Shown: in pieces, positions 1 to 8,579 of the stretch
Layout: the number at the start of each line of letters is the position of its first letter
Numbering within the stretch: the first letter of the stretch is position 1
The notes under the pieces: model-generated
Database searches by the model: none
The model's input: only the letters and a program-made list of their open reading frames with translations
Told to the model about the DNA's origin: nothing
From: Dyadobacter soli
Lineage (GTDB): Bacteria > Bacteroidota > Bacteroidia > Cytophagales > Spirosomataceae
DNA length: 64,000 bases
NCBI RefSeq assembly: GCF_900101885.1
Contig: NZ_FNAN01000010.1
Span: forward strand, 304,505-368,504
Direction of reading: 5' to 3'
Position numbers and translations under genes: made by a program

Positions 1-1529
1 ATTTTTCGTACAAGGTTTCTACCAGCTCCGACAGCTCCCAATTCTACTTCGATCAGGGGCTGAATATGTATTATGGTTATCATTTCAAAGAGGCAGTGGC
101 CTCGTTCCGCGAAGCCGGACGGATCGATTCCACCAATGCGATGGCATTCTGGGGGCAGGCACTGGCAATGGGGCCTTACTACAATGCAGCGCACACTTAC
201 ACCAAACCCGCCGAAGTGGCGCAGGCATTGGCCAGGATGAACAGCCTCACCGCCCACGCCACCGAGAAAGAAAAGCTGCTCATCGACGCCATGAATGCGC
301 GCTATTCCGACGATCCGACCGACGCCAGACGCGCAGAACTCAACCAGGCCTATTCCGACAAACTGAAAAAGCTCGTAACCGGTTATCCCGACGAAAACGA
401 GTTCAAACTGCTTTATATCGATTCGCAAATGCTCATGCATGCCTGGGATTTCTGGAAAAAGGATGGTACTGCCAAACCCTGGACGCCCGAGCTGGTGGCA
501 TTGTGCGAAAAGGCGCTGAAAGCAGCCCCGAAACATCCCGCCGCGCTGCATTACCATATTCACCTGACGGAGGCTTCGAAGCATCCCGAAGTGGCCCTCG
601 CGAGCGCGGAGGCATTGCGTGACCTGCTCCCGGGCGTGGCGCACATGGTACACATGGCCAGCCATGAGTACGAGCGCAATGGCCTGTTCGCCGAAGGCGT
701 GGAGGTGAACAACCTTGCCGACGACGCCCTGCTGAATTACGAAATGCTGGCCAAAAACCTGTCGCTAAACAAGCATTCGTCGCATTACTTTGCGGTACAG
801 ACCTACTGTGCGTTGAGCGCGGGCATGTATAGCGATGCCATGCGCTACGCCCAGCGCGTACGCCGGAGCGTGGCGCCAAAACCCGAAACCACTTACGACC
901 AATACCTTTTCATGCTGCCCGTGATGACGCAGGTGCGAATGGGCAAATGGCAGCAAATCCTTGCCGATTCGGTCACGCCCGATCCGAAATGGATTTACGC
1001 AAGCCTGCTGTCGGATTTTGCAAAAGGCATTGCATTCGCCAACACCGGCCACCCCGATTCCGCCGCCGCAAGACTGGCATCGTTGAAATTAAAATCCCAG
1101 GACCCGGTTTTGGCAAAACGGAGAATCCCCTTCAATGCGCCGGTTGAAATAGCCGCTGTTGCGGAAAAGATTCTCGAAGGCGTAACCGCTATCTCGCGCA
1201 ACGAACAGGCAAAGGGCATTGCCGCATTGCGCCAAGCCGTGAGCCTGGAAGACCAGCTCATTTACACCGAACCCAAAGACTGGCCGTTGCCTTCCCGCCA
1301 ATTCCTGGGCGCATATGTGCTGAAATCGGGCAATGCGGTACTGGCCGAAAAGATCTATCGCGAAGACCTGGTATTCAACCCATCTAACGGCTGGTCGCTG
1401 CTGGGCTTGGCACAAAGCCTTAAAGCACAGCGAAAAACGAAGCAACTGGCGGGTATCAAAGCAAAATATGAACGTGCATTCGCGAAAGCCGAGCAGATTC
1501 CGGCAGGCTCTGTCTTTATAAAGTTATGA
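1..1529 (+). CDS. TPR-repeat protein, 5' end outside window
   Basis: The reading frame is open from base 3 without a start codon, so the N-terminus lies upstream; the ATG at 66 is internal (residues SSQFYFDQGLN precede it in frame). The protein is rich in A/L/Y helices typical of tetratricopeptide repeats: the pattern FDQGLNMYYGYHF-KEAVASFREA-GRIDSTNAMAFWG is the form found in Bacteroidota TPR proteins that begin with a repeat of the type 'QGL...A..SF..A...D...AM..WG'. More helical pairs follow, and the last, around LVFNPSNGWSLLGLAQSL, is another TPR. It is presumably a scaffold or interaction protein, probably exported as in homologues, but the signal peptide cannot be seen. Its stop overlaps the start of the next gene by 4 bases (ATGA), so the two are translationally coupled. 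Specific function unknown. Confidence 0.85.
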   Translation, partial: FSYKVSTSSDSSQFYFDQGLNMYYGYHFKEAVASFREAGRIDSTNAMAFWGQALAMGPYYNAAHTYTKPAEVAQALARMNSLTAHATEKEKLLIDAMNARYSDDPTDARRAELNQAYSDKLKKLVTGYPDENEFKLLYIDSQMLMHAWDFWKKDGTAKPWTPELVALCEKALKAAPKHPAALHYHIHLTEASKHPEVALASAEALRDLLPGVAHMVHMASHEYERNGLFAEGVEVNNLADDALLNYEMLAKNLSLNKHSSHYFAVQTYCALSAGMYSDAMRYAQRVRRSVAPKPETTYDQYLFMLPVMTQVRMGKWQQILADSVTPDPKWIYASLLSDFAKGIAFANTGHPDSAAARLASLKLKSQDPVLAKRRIPFNAPVEIAAVAEKILEGVTAISRNEQAKGIAALRQAVSLEDQLIYTEPKDWPLPSRQFLGAYVLKSGNAVLAEKIYREDLVFNPSNGWSLLGLAQSLKAQRKTKQLAGIKAKYERAFAKAEQIPAGSVFIKL

Positions 1530-1999
1530 GCATTCTAAAAATCGGCAGATCGGGCCGGAATACCATCTTATCCGCCACGCTGGTAGCCGGCACGCTGGAC
1601 ATCCTTGCGGCATTCCTGGTGTATGCCGTAATATTGGAAAAAACCAGCCCGGCACGCATTCTCATGTCCATCGCCAGCGGCATTTTCGGCAAAGCGGCTT
1701 ACTCGGGCGGCACGGCGATGGTCATTACCGGCTTGCTGCTGCATTTTGTGATCGCCTTTATTTTTTCCGTTTTCTATTACCTCATTTACCCGGGCCTGAC
1801 CATTCTGCGTAGGCGCAAACTCCTCAGCGGCATTTTTTACGGCATTTTCATCTGGCTGGTGATGAACATCGGCGTTTTGCCCATCGTTTTCGAAGGCATG
1901 CCCCTCCCCGATCCCGGCGCGGCATTGCTCGGCATGGCGATCGTGGTCGCAGCCGTGGGGATACCGATTGCGTACATTGTGTCGGCGCCGCGGAGGTAA
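1526..1999 (+). CDS. small four-helix inner-membrane protein
   Basis: A 157-residue protein with four hydrophobic stretches (about residues 12-35, 62-84, 95-117 and 128-150) and a short basic loop (RRRK) after the second, a topology expected for an inner-membrane protein. The GTLDILAAFLVY start, the mid-protein GGTAMVITGLLLHFVIAF and the C-terminal pair resemble conserved uncharacterised membrane proteins annotated in Bacteroidota as hypothetical or YagU-like; no catalytic motif is visible. The ATG overlaps the upstream TPR gene stop, so both are probably expressed together. Function not recognised. Confidence 0.75.
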   Translation: MSILKIGRSGRNTILSATLVAGTLDILAAFLVYAVILEKTSPARILMSIASGIFGKAAYSGGTAMVITGLLLHFVIAFIFSVFYYLIYPGLTILRRRKLLSGIFYGIFIWLVMNIGVLPIVFEGMPLPDPGAALLGMAIVVAAVGIPIAYIVSAPRR

Positions 2000-2021
2000 T
2001 CGCTGATTGAACTGATTTTGA

Positions 2022-3872
2022 ATGAAAGAAATATATCAAGACAAAGTCGACGGCTATAATGCATACGCCGCCCGGCTGGTACCCGAGCTCAACAGCCTTT
2101 CTTATACGCGGCTGGCCATCTTTCTGATCTCCGGCATTTTGATCATGCTGTTCGCGGCGAGCGGCTGGGCTATTCCCGTCGTGCTCACGGGCATTGCAGG
2201 CGCGGTCGTATTTGGGTTTACATTAAAAAGTTATAACCGCCTTTCTGCCGACAAAAAGCGGTCTGAGCTTTTAAAGCAAATCAATGAAAGCGAACTGCTG
2301 CGGATCGGCAACAATTTATCTTCCTTTCCTTCCGGCAACGAGTTCCTCCACCGCAACCACGATTACGCCGCCGATCTCGACATTTTCGGCAACCACTCTT
2401 TGTTCCAACTGCTCAACAGGACTACCACCGCCTCCGGAGCGCGGCTCCTCGCACATTGGCTTACCTCTCCTGCTGATCTGCAAACCGTTATTGATCGCCA
2501 GAATGCGGTGCAGGAACTGGTCCCCAAACTCGATTGGCGGCAGGAGTTCCAGGTTTCGGGAATGCTGTCCGAAACCACCAATAGCGATCATGAAATGCTT
2601 TTGAAATGGGTGGAAGAGCCGGTAAAGTTCCTGCCATCGCGAAAACAGCTGCTGACGATCAGCATACCGCTGGCGGCTGCGTCTAGCGTTGCATTGTTAT
2701 ACTTTCTATATCATTTCTTCTTCCGCCTCCAAGACCTTTCCGGCAGCCATCTATTACCGCTGGTATTGACGCTGATTGTCAATGCTGTTTACCTGCGTAA
2801 GTTCAGGCAAGTGGCCGAGCAAATTATCCTCAGCACGCAGCGGAACATCGGTATTCTCGGGGCCTACCAATCGTTGATTGAAACAATTGACAAACAAGAT
2901 TTCAAAGCCAGGAAATTGACTGAGCTGCACGCAATTCTTACCCAGGCAGGCAGCCCGGCGGCGCGCGAGATAGCTGCATTGAAGAAAATACTCGAAATGT
3001 TCCAGCAAAAGGGCACCCGCAATACTGTTGGTAAAAATGCTTTTTATGGGATGATCAATAACCTGTGGCTGATCGACGTTCACCTGATCCTGCGAACGGA
3101 AGAATGGAAATCCCGGAACCGTGACCATATCCGCCCGTGGATCGCGGCGGTGAGCGAAATGGAAGCGCTTGCAAGCATTGCGGGGTTTGCCCATATCAAC
3201 CCTAATTATACTTTTCCGGAGATTACCGAAGAACCTTATCTGATTGATTTCCGGGCGGTTGGGCATCCTTTGTTAAAGTCGCAAAAACGGATCAGCAACG
3301 ACTTTACCATGAGCGGCCGCGGTGCCACGACGATGATTACCGGCTCCAATATGGCCGGGAAAAGTACATTTCTGCGCACGGTAGGCATTAACCTCGTACT
3401 CGCATTCACGGGCGCGCCGTGTTGCGCGTCGCAAGCGCGGGTATCGCTCCTGCGCATATTCACGAGCATGCGTACGCAGGACAACCTCGAAGAATCGGTA
3501 TCGTCGTTCTACGCGGAACTGCAACGGATCGAGCAGTTGCTGACGCTCGTGGGCGAAGGCGAACCGATCTTCTTCCTGCTGGATGAAATGTTCAAAGGTA
3601 CCAACTCGCAGGACCGTTTCCGTGGCGGCGTGTCGCTCATCCGCCAGCTCGGCGAGCTCAATGCATTTGGCATGATCTCCACCCACGATCTCGATCTCGC
3701 CAAACTGACCAGAGACCTCGCCATTGAAAATTTCAGTTTCAACAGCGTGATCTCCGACGGGCAGATTTCGTTCGACTACCGGCTCACACCGGGCATTTGT
3801 ACCGATTTCAATGCGAGCGAGCTCATGAAACGCAGCGGCATACGCATTCTTTCCGACATCCAGCCGGCCTGA
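2022..3872 (+). CDS. membrane-anchored MutS-family ATPase
   Basis: A 616-residue protein carrying the MutS core and ATPase but not the N-terminal mismatch-recognition domain of MutS1. Two hydrophobic hairpins (about residues 28-68 and 213-250) predict membrane anchoring. MutS domain III-like helices start near residue 120 (FGNHSLFQLLNRT). The ATPase has Walker A TGSNMAGKST at 440-449, the MutS signature after it (SMRTQDNLEESVSSFYAEL), Walker B FFLLDEM at about 516-522 and the STHD switch near 555. Family knowledge: this is the Bacteroidota 'MutS-related protein' group, whose role is not established and which is unlikely to act as canonical mismatch repair because the clamp and mismatch domains are absent. 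It lies 22 bases after the upstream membrane protein and converges on the next gene with a 4-base gap. Confidence 0.88.
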   Translation: MKEIYQDKVDGYNAYAARLVPELNSLSYTRLAIFLISGILIMLFAASGWAIPVVLTGIAGAVVFGFTLKSYNRLSADKKRSELLKQINESELLRIGNNLSSFPSGNEFLHRNHDYAADLDIFGNHSLFQLLNRTTTASGARLLAHWLTSPADLQTVIDRQNAVQELVPKLDWRQEFQVSGMLSETTNSDHEMLLKWVEEPVKFLPSRKQLLTISIPLAAASSVALLYFLYHFFFRLQDLSGSHLLPLVLTLIVNAVYLRKFRQVAEQIILSTQRNIGILGAYQSLIETIDKQDFKARKLTELHAILTQAGSPAAREIAALKKILEMFQQKGTRNTVGKNAFYGMINNLWLIDVHLILRTEEWKSRNRDHIRPWIAAVSEMEALASIAGFAHINPNYTFPEITEEPYLIDFRAVGHPLLKSQKRISNDFTMSGRGATTMITGSNMAGKSTFLRTVGINLVLAFTGAPCCASQARVSLLRIFTSMRTQDNLEESVSSFYAELQRIEQLLTLVGEGEPIFFLLDEMFKGTNSQDRFRGGVSLIRQLGELNAFGMISTHDLDLAKLTRDLAIENFSFNSVISDGQISFDYRLTPGICTDFNASELMKRSGIRILSDIQPA

Positions 3873-3876
3873 AAAC

Positions 3877-4749
3877 TCAGGCACGCTCCAAGGTTGTTTC
3901 CAGGTATTCCTGCAAAGTGGTATCCGCCCGGGCGGTAATGGTGCCGTTGCCTTCCGGTCTGGATTTACCCGAAATCACCGCCTCGGTCATTTCCACAAAG
4001 TTGCGGACGCCGTCCGCCGAAAAACCGATCGACCTTAGCGTGTCGTCCCATTGCTTCCGGGGAATTTGCTGCGCTTTTATTTCCTTGTTCAAAACCTCGC
4101 TGAATGCATTGGCCACTTCGGCCGAGCTGAGCGACGCCGGACCGCTTAGTTCGTAGATGGTCCCGTCGCGGTCGTCGCCGAGCAGCACCTCCGCTGCAAA
4201 ATGACCAACATCGGCGGGGCATATCATCGGAATTTTCTGGTCGACGGGAAAGAATGTGGGCAGCACGCCGGTTTCCTTCGCCGAATCGAGGTAGCCGAGC
4301 CAATTGCTGTAATAGTAGGCCGGGCGAATGAATGCCCGCGTGAGGTCGAGGCCATCGAATGCGTGTTCCAGCATGTACGACATGACCAGGTTACCCGTTC
4401 CCTCCCGGTGCTGCGCGCCCATCGACGAAAGTCCCACTATCTTATTGATACCGCTTGCGGCCAGTGCGGCGCGGTAGTTGGTAAGCACGTCGTTGGTTTC
4501 ACCGAGTACGTTTGCTTCCTGGCCGGTTTCGGGCGTTAGTGCAAAAAGCGTCTCACCGTCGCGGAGAGCCACTTTTAGTGCCGGCAGGTTGTGCGCATCG
4601 GCCACCGCAGCGTCCGCCCCGCGCGATTTCAGTTCGTCAGCTTTCTCCTCATTTCTAACAACGCCTTTTACTGCTTCGCCGCTTTCCAAAAGTTTGTCGG
4701 TAACCGCCGAGCCTACCCGGCCCGATGCCCCCAAAATGATATGTGCCAT
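3877..4749 (-). CDS. NmrA/SDR-a-type NAD(P)-binding reductase
   Basis: A 290-residue atypical short-chain dehydrogenase. The N-terminal ILGASGRVGSAV is the glycine-rich NAD(P)-binding loop (GASGxxG) after the first beta strand, and a basic residue after the second strand (VVRNEE) suggests NADPH preference. The rest follows the NmrA/YtfG layout (quinone oxidoreductase 2-like): LTPETGQ, the IVGLSSMGAQ strand, RPAYYYSNWL and a C-terminal helix region. The substrate cannot be read from sequence; an NADPH-dependent quinone reductase or redox sensor are the likely options. It is convergent with the MutS-like gene and divergent from the molybdenum hydroxylase gene, with about 190 bases between the two starts. 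Confidence 0.85.
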   Translation of the reverse strand: MAHIILGASGRVGSAVTDKLLESGEAVKGVVRNEEKADELKSRGADAAVADAHNLPALKVALRDGETLFALTPETGQEANVLGETNDVLTNYRAALAASGINKIVGLSSMGAQHREGTGNLVMSYMLEHAFDGLDLTRAFIRPAYYYSNWLGYLDSAKETGVLPTFFPVDQKIPMICPADVGHFAAEVLLGDDRDGTIYELSGPASLSSAEVANAFSEVLNKEIKAQQIPRKQWDDTLRSIGFSADGVRNFVEMTEAVISGKSRPEGNGTITARADTTLQEYLETTLERA

Positions 4750-4942
4750 GATTATTATTCAGTTTGTGATGAATTTAAAAATTGCGGTTACATCAAAAAT
4801 CGAACCAACCTGAACCGGTCGGGGCTCCAAAATTGCCTCCACTGCTGCATTTTATCCGTTTTCACGAACCGCTCGTCAAAACGATTTCTCTGCCGACATT
4901 CGGCCCCATTCCTTTGTGGCAGAACTTTCCAACGTGCATTGT

Positions 4943-7093
4943 ATGGACCGCCGTGATTTTATGCAAACCGCCGCGCTGGCAACCGGCGGCCTGCTGCTTT
5001 CCTTTTTTGTTCCCCAAAAATCCGCTGCCGCAATGCCCGCTAACGGTTTTTCGCCCAACGCATTGCTACGGATCGATACCGACGACACCATCCGCATTAT
5101 CCACAACAAGGTCGAAATGGGCCAGGGTATCGCCACCACCCTGGCCATGCTCATTGCCGAGGAGCTGGATTGCGACTGGGCGCGCATCCGTGTGGAGCAC
5201 CGGGTGATTGAAGGCGCGCATTTGGAAGAAAGTATGTGGATATCCTCCACCGGCGGTTCCGATACTACCCGCTCGGAATTCGACCGCTACCGCACCACGG
5301 GCGCCATCGCCCGCATGATGCTCGTACAGGCAGCCGCGCGGCGTATGCGCGTTCCGGCGGAGCAATGCATTACTGGCAATGGCTATGTGCAGGTCGGGGC
5401 GAAAAGATTCAGTTACGGTGCGTTGGCGGCCGATGCCGCATTAATGCCTGTTCCAACCGTGAAGCTCCGCGAGCGCAGCCAGTGGAAGCTGATTGGCGGC
5501 CGTGCGCTGCCGGGCGGCGGGCAACTAAGCCGGCCACAAAAGCTGGATGTGCCGGATAAGGTAAATGGAAAAACGAAATACGGTATCGATATCCAGTTTC
5601 CGGGGCTGCTGATCGCCGTGCTCGAACGATGCCCGGTATTTGGTGGTAAGGTCAGATCATTCGATGCGTCGGAGGCGCTGCGGGTGCCGGGTGTGCGCAA
5701 GGTGGTGGAAGTGCCCGAGGGTATTGCCGTGCTGGCCAACCATACCTGGGCAGCCTTGGAGGGGCGAAAAGCATTGCAAATCGAATGGGATACCGGCGGA
5801 CGAGCCAACCCTGATAGCGAACAACTTTTCAACCAATACCGTGAACTTACCGGGCAGCCGGGCATTAAGGCACTGTCAAAAGGCAACCCCGAAACTGCCT
5901 GGCAAGGTGCGAATGCAGTTTACGAGCAGGAATTTCGCTTTCCGTTCCTGGCCCATTCACCGATGGAAACCCTCAATTGCACGGTAAAACTATCATCCAG
6001 CCAATGCGAAATATGGACGGCAACGCAGTCGCCTTCCCTGCACCGGCAGGAGGTAGCCCGGTCGCTGGGCTTTGGCGACGAGCAGGTTACGCTACACACG
6101 CCTGCCATGGGCGGCAGTTTCGGGCGGCGCGGCTCGTTCGGGAACGACTGGGTGATGGAGGCCGTGCATATTGCCCAGGCTTCGGGTGAGGCGGTGAAAC
6201 TGATCTGGACGCGGGAAGACGACGTTCGGGGCGGCTATTACCGGCCGGTATACTTGCACCGGGTCAAAGCGGGCACGGATGCGGCTGGTATGCCCGTGGC
6301 CTGGAAACACGATGTGGTGGGCCAGTCGCTTTTTGTAAATACGGTTCTGGAAAAAGACATCGCGCCCAACGGCCTCGATTACAGCACGATCGACGGCGTG
6401 AATGGCTCGCCTTACATGGCCCGTTGCCCCGACCACTCGGTGACGCTGCATACCACCGCCAACAATGTGCCCGTGCTGGCATGGCGCTCGGTGGGCAATA
6501 CGCATACCGCATTCGTGATGGAAACGGCGATCGACGAGCTGGCCTTCGCCGCGAAAACCGACGCCGTCGAGTACCGCAAAAAATTGCTGGCCAATCATCC
6601 GAGGCACCTCGCCGCATTGACTACCGCTGCCGATCAAGCGGGCTGGAACGATCCGTTACCGGCGGGGCATTTCCGTGGTGTGGCGGTGCACCAGGCAATG
6701 GGCAGCGTGGTGGCCCAGGTAATTGAAATATCCTTTGTTAACCAAAACCTGAAAGTACACCGCGTCGTGTGTGCCATTGCGTGCGGACTGGCTGTGAACC
6801 CCGACGGCATTGTGGCGCAAATGGAAAGCGGGATCATTTACGGGCTTACCGCTGCATTATTCGGGGAAATTACGATTGAGAAAGGCGCGATCCGGCAGAG
6901 CAATTTCCACGATTACCGCATATTACGAATGGAAGAAGCGCCGGTCATTGAAGTACACATTATCGAGGACGACGGTAAAATGGGCGGTGCGGGGGAGCCT
7001 GGCGTACCACCGGTGGCACCGGCACTGGCGAATGCATTCTTCGCGGCTGCAGGCAGGCGTGTGAGAAGTTTACCATTACTTTCCAATATTTGA
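4943..7093 (+). CDS. molybdopterin-binding large subunit, xanthine dehydrogenase/isoquinoline oxidoreductase type, Tat-exported
   Basis: ATG at 4943 is chosen over the in-frame GTG at 4916 because it places a twin-arginine signal (DRRDFMQ, then a hydrophobic ATGGLLLSFF segment) at the N-terminus. The 716-residue protein has the molybdenum-hydroxylase large-subunit layout of IorB: a first MoCo-binding segment near ETLNCTVKLSS, the glycine/arginine loop GGSFGRRG at about 389, and the C-terminal GGAGEPGVPP at about 681-690, where the Glu is the expected general base. Such enzymes hydroxylate aldehydes or N-heterocycles and normally need a 2Fe-2S small subunit encoded next to them. None is present on either side, which is odd. 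The following kinase gene starts only 11 bases after its stop. Substrate unknown. Confidence 0.87.
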   Translation: MDRRDFMQTAALATGGLLLSFFVPQKSAAAMPANGFSPNALLRIDTDDTIRIIHNKVEMGQGIATTLAMLIAEELDCDWARIRVEHRVIEGAHLEESMWISSTGGSDTTRSEFDRYRTTGAIARMMLVQAAARRMRVPAEQCITGNGYVQVGAKRFSYGALAADAALMPVPTVKLRERSQWKLIGGRALPGGGQLSRPQKLDVPDKVNGKTKYGIDIQFPGLLIAVLERCPVFGGKVRSFDASEALRVPGVRKVVEVPEGIAVLANHTWAALEGRKALQIEWDTGGRANPDSEQLFNQYRELTGQPGIKALSKGNPETAWQGANAVYEQEFRFPFLAHSPMETLNCTVKLSSSQCEIWTATQSPSLHRQEVARSLGFGDEQVTLHTPAMGGSFGRRGSFGNDWVMEAVHIAQASGEAVKLIWTREDDVRGGYYRPVYLHRVKAGTDAAGMPVAWKHDVVGQSLFVNTVLEKDIAPNGLDYSTIDGVNGSPYMARCPDHSVTLHTTANNVPVLAWRSVGNTHTAFVMETAIDELAFAAKTDAVEYRKKLLANHPRHLAALTTAADQAGWNDPLPAGHFRGVAVHQAMGSVVAQVIEISFVNQNLKVHRVVCAIACGLAVNPDGIVAQMESGIIYGLTAALFGEITIEKGAIRQSNFHDYRILRMEEAPVIEVHIIEDDGKMGGAGEPGVPPVAPALANAFFAAAGRRVRSLPLLSNI

Positions 7094-7104
7094 TAAATTC
7101 GGGT

Positions 7105-8202
7105 ATGCAAAAGGCCGTTTCCAAACTATACCATATTCCGTTCTGGCTGGTTTACCATTATTTGTGGTGGGTGGTGGCGATGGGCAATCCGTGGAAAGCT
7201 GCGGAAAGCATTTTGTTTTCGCCTTATGCGGTCAAATTTGCGTTTTATGTGGCGCTGCAAGCTGTGGCGGTGTATTTCAATTTGTATTACCTCATTCCGA
7301 AATACCTCGAAAAAGGAAAATTCAACTCGTATGTCGGTTACCTGGGCATAACTTTACTGGCTACGGCACTGGCCATCGTTTCGGGATACTATGTCAGCGC
7401 TTGGGCGGCACATCAACCGGTAGAAACGCTTTTTGGCAGGGGTACCAATTGTTTTTTTTACTTTTTCGGCGAAGCAATGCCCTCCACTTTGGCAAGTACC
7501 ACGCTGGCGATGAGCATTAAACTCACCAAAAACTGGATCAGTACCGAGCGGCGTAAACAGCTTTTGGAAAAAGAGAAACTGGAAACCGAACTCCGTTTTT
7601 TGAAATACCAGTTCAACCCCCATTTCCTGTTCAACAGCATTAATTCTATCTTTTTCCTGATCCATAAAAACCCCGACGTGGCCTCGTCCTCGCTGGCGAA
7701 ATTTTCGGAATTGCTCCGGCATCACCTTTACGAATGCAATGATGAGCTCGTTCCGCTCGACAAGGAAGTCGCCTATCTCCGCAATTTCATCGCGCTCGAA
7801 AAACTGCGCCAAAACCGCGGCGTGAGCGCCACTACCGACATTCCGGATGATTTTCCAGCCGGTGCCGGCATTGCTCCGTTCATTTTAATGACTTTTGTTG
7901 AAAATGCTTTCAAACACGTTTCAAAAGATAGCGACCGCGACAACGAGATCGCAATCCACCTGCGGGTGCATTCCGACATGCTTGAATTTGAAGTTTCAAA
8001 CAGCTCCTCCCCCCTTGCCACCAGACAGGCCGTGCATTACGGCGGCATCGGGCTCAAAAACGTGCAGCGCCGCCTCAACCTGATTTATCCCGGCCAGCAC
8101 TCCCTCGATATCCGGCACAACGACCTCACCTTTCATGTGAACCTCCGCATTCCCCTGCTACCGCACAAAGAGGCCTCTACCACACAGCTCGCCATGCAAT
8201 AG
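7105..8202 (+). CDS. LytS/YehU-type sensor histidine kinase
   Basis: A 365-residue kinase counted from ATG 7105 (a TTG at 7090 overlapping the previous stop is the alternative). Four hydrophobic segments fill the N-terminal half (about 12-35, 42-64, 78-100 and 118-135). A coiled stretch RRKQLLEKEKLETELRFLK follows, and then the His_kinase (PF06580) box QFNPHFLFNSINSI with phospho-acceptor His at about 173. The HATPase part is present: FVENAFKHVSK (N box) and GGIGLKNVQRRL (G box). Such kinases normally pair with a LytTR response regulator; no regulator gene is adjacent, so its partner must be elsewhere. The 11-base gap to the molybdenum hydroxylase gene suggests cotranscription. Confidence 0.9.
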   Translation: MQKAVSKLYHIPFWLVYHYLWWVVAMGNPWKAAESILFSPYAVKFAFYVALQAVAVYFNLYYLIPKYLEKGKFNSYVGYLGITLLATALAIVSGYYVSAWAAHQPVETLFGRGTNCFFYFFGEAMPSTLASTTLAMSIKLTKNWISTERRKQLLEKEKLETELRFLKYQFNPHFLFNSINSIFFLIHKNPDVASSSLAKFSELLRHHLYECNDELVPLDKEVAYLRNFIALEKLRQNRGVSATTDIPDDFPAGAGIAPFILMTFVENAFKHVSKDSDRDNEIAIHLRVHSDMLEFEVSNSSSPLATRQAVHYGGIGLKNVQRRLNLIYPGQHSLDIRHNDLTFHVNLRIPLLPHKEASTTQLAMQ

Positions 8203-8579
8203 CTATTTATTTTAATTTACTTTTATTTAAAACACTTATTTTCTCTTTCGCAATGTTAACCCAAGGGTAATGTGCCCTTAACGGATTGATAACATTGCCC
8301 ACCTACATTTGTGGCGGATTTAGCGGTCAACCTTTCCTTCTCTATACGTATACGGTCAGGCGGCATTTGCGTTTGACGACTGTTTTGCGCTGACATTGTT
8401 CCTGATGTCCGTCCGGCACCGGTATGCTCGTGCATGCCTCTTGCGAACATGCCCGGAACAGCCTGTTTTGCCATTGGCCCAAGGCAATCGCCTATCTCCA
8501 CAATACCGGCCAACCATGCCGTAACGAGCACCTAACAAAGCATTTGAACAAAGTACCAATAATCAAACGAACAGAAAAA
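8203..8579 (+). other. 377-base non-coding stretch upstream of the TonB receptor gene
   Basis: No convincing gene is seen. The first 60 bases are AT-rich and have no clear terminator stem for the kinase gene. A promoter-like box lies at 8285-8311. If used, it gives the receptor mRNA an untranslated leader of about 260 bases. The short frames that extend the receptor upstream to 8424 lack a signal sequence and are not believed. Confidence 0.5.
8285..8311 (+). promoter_or_regulatory. candidate Bacteroidota sigma-70 promoter of TonB receptor gene
   Basis: TACATTTG at 8304-8311 matches the Bacteroidota -7 element TAnnTTTG. ATTG at 8285-8288 is a weak -33 element with a short 15-base spacer. Confidence 0.4.
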
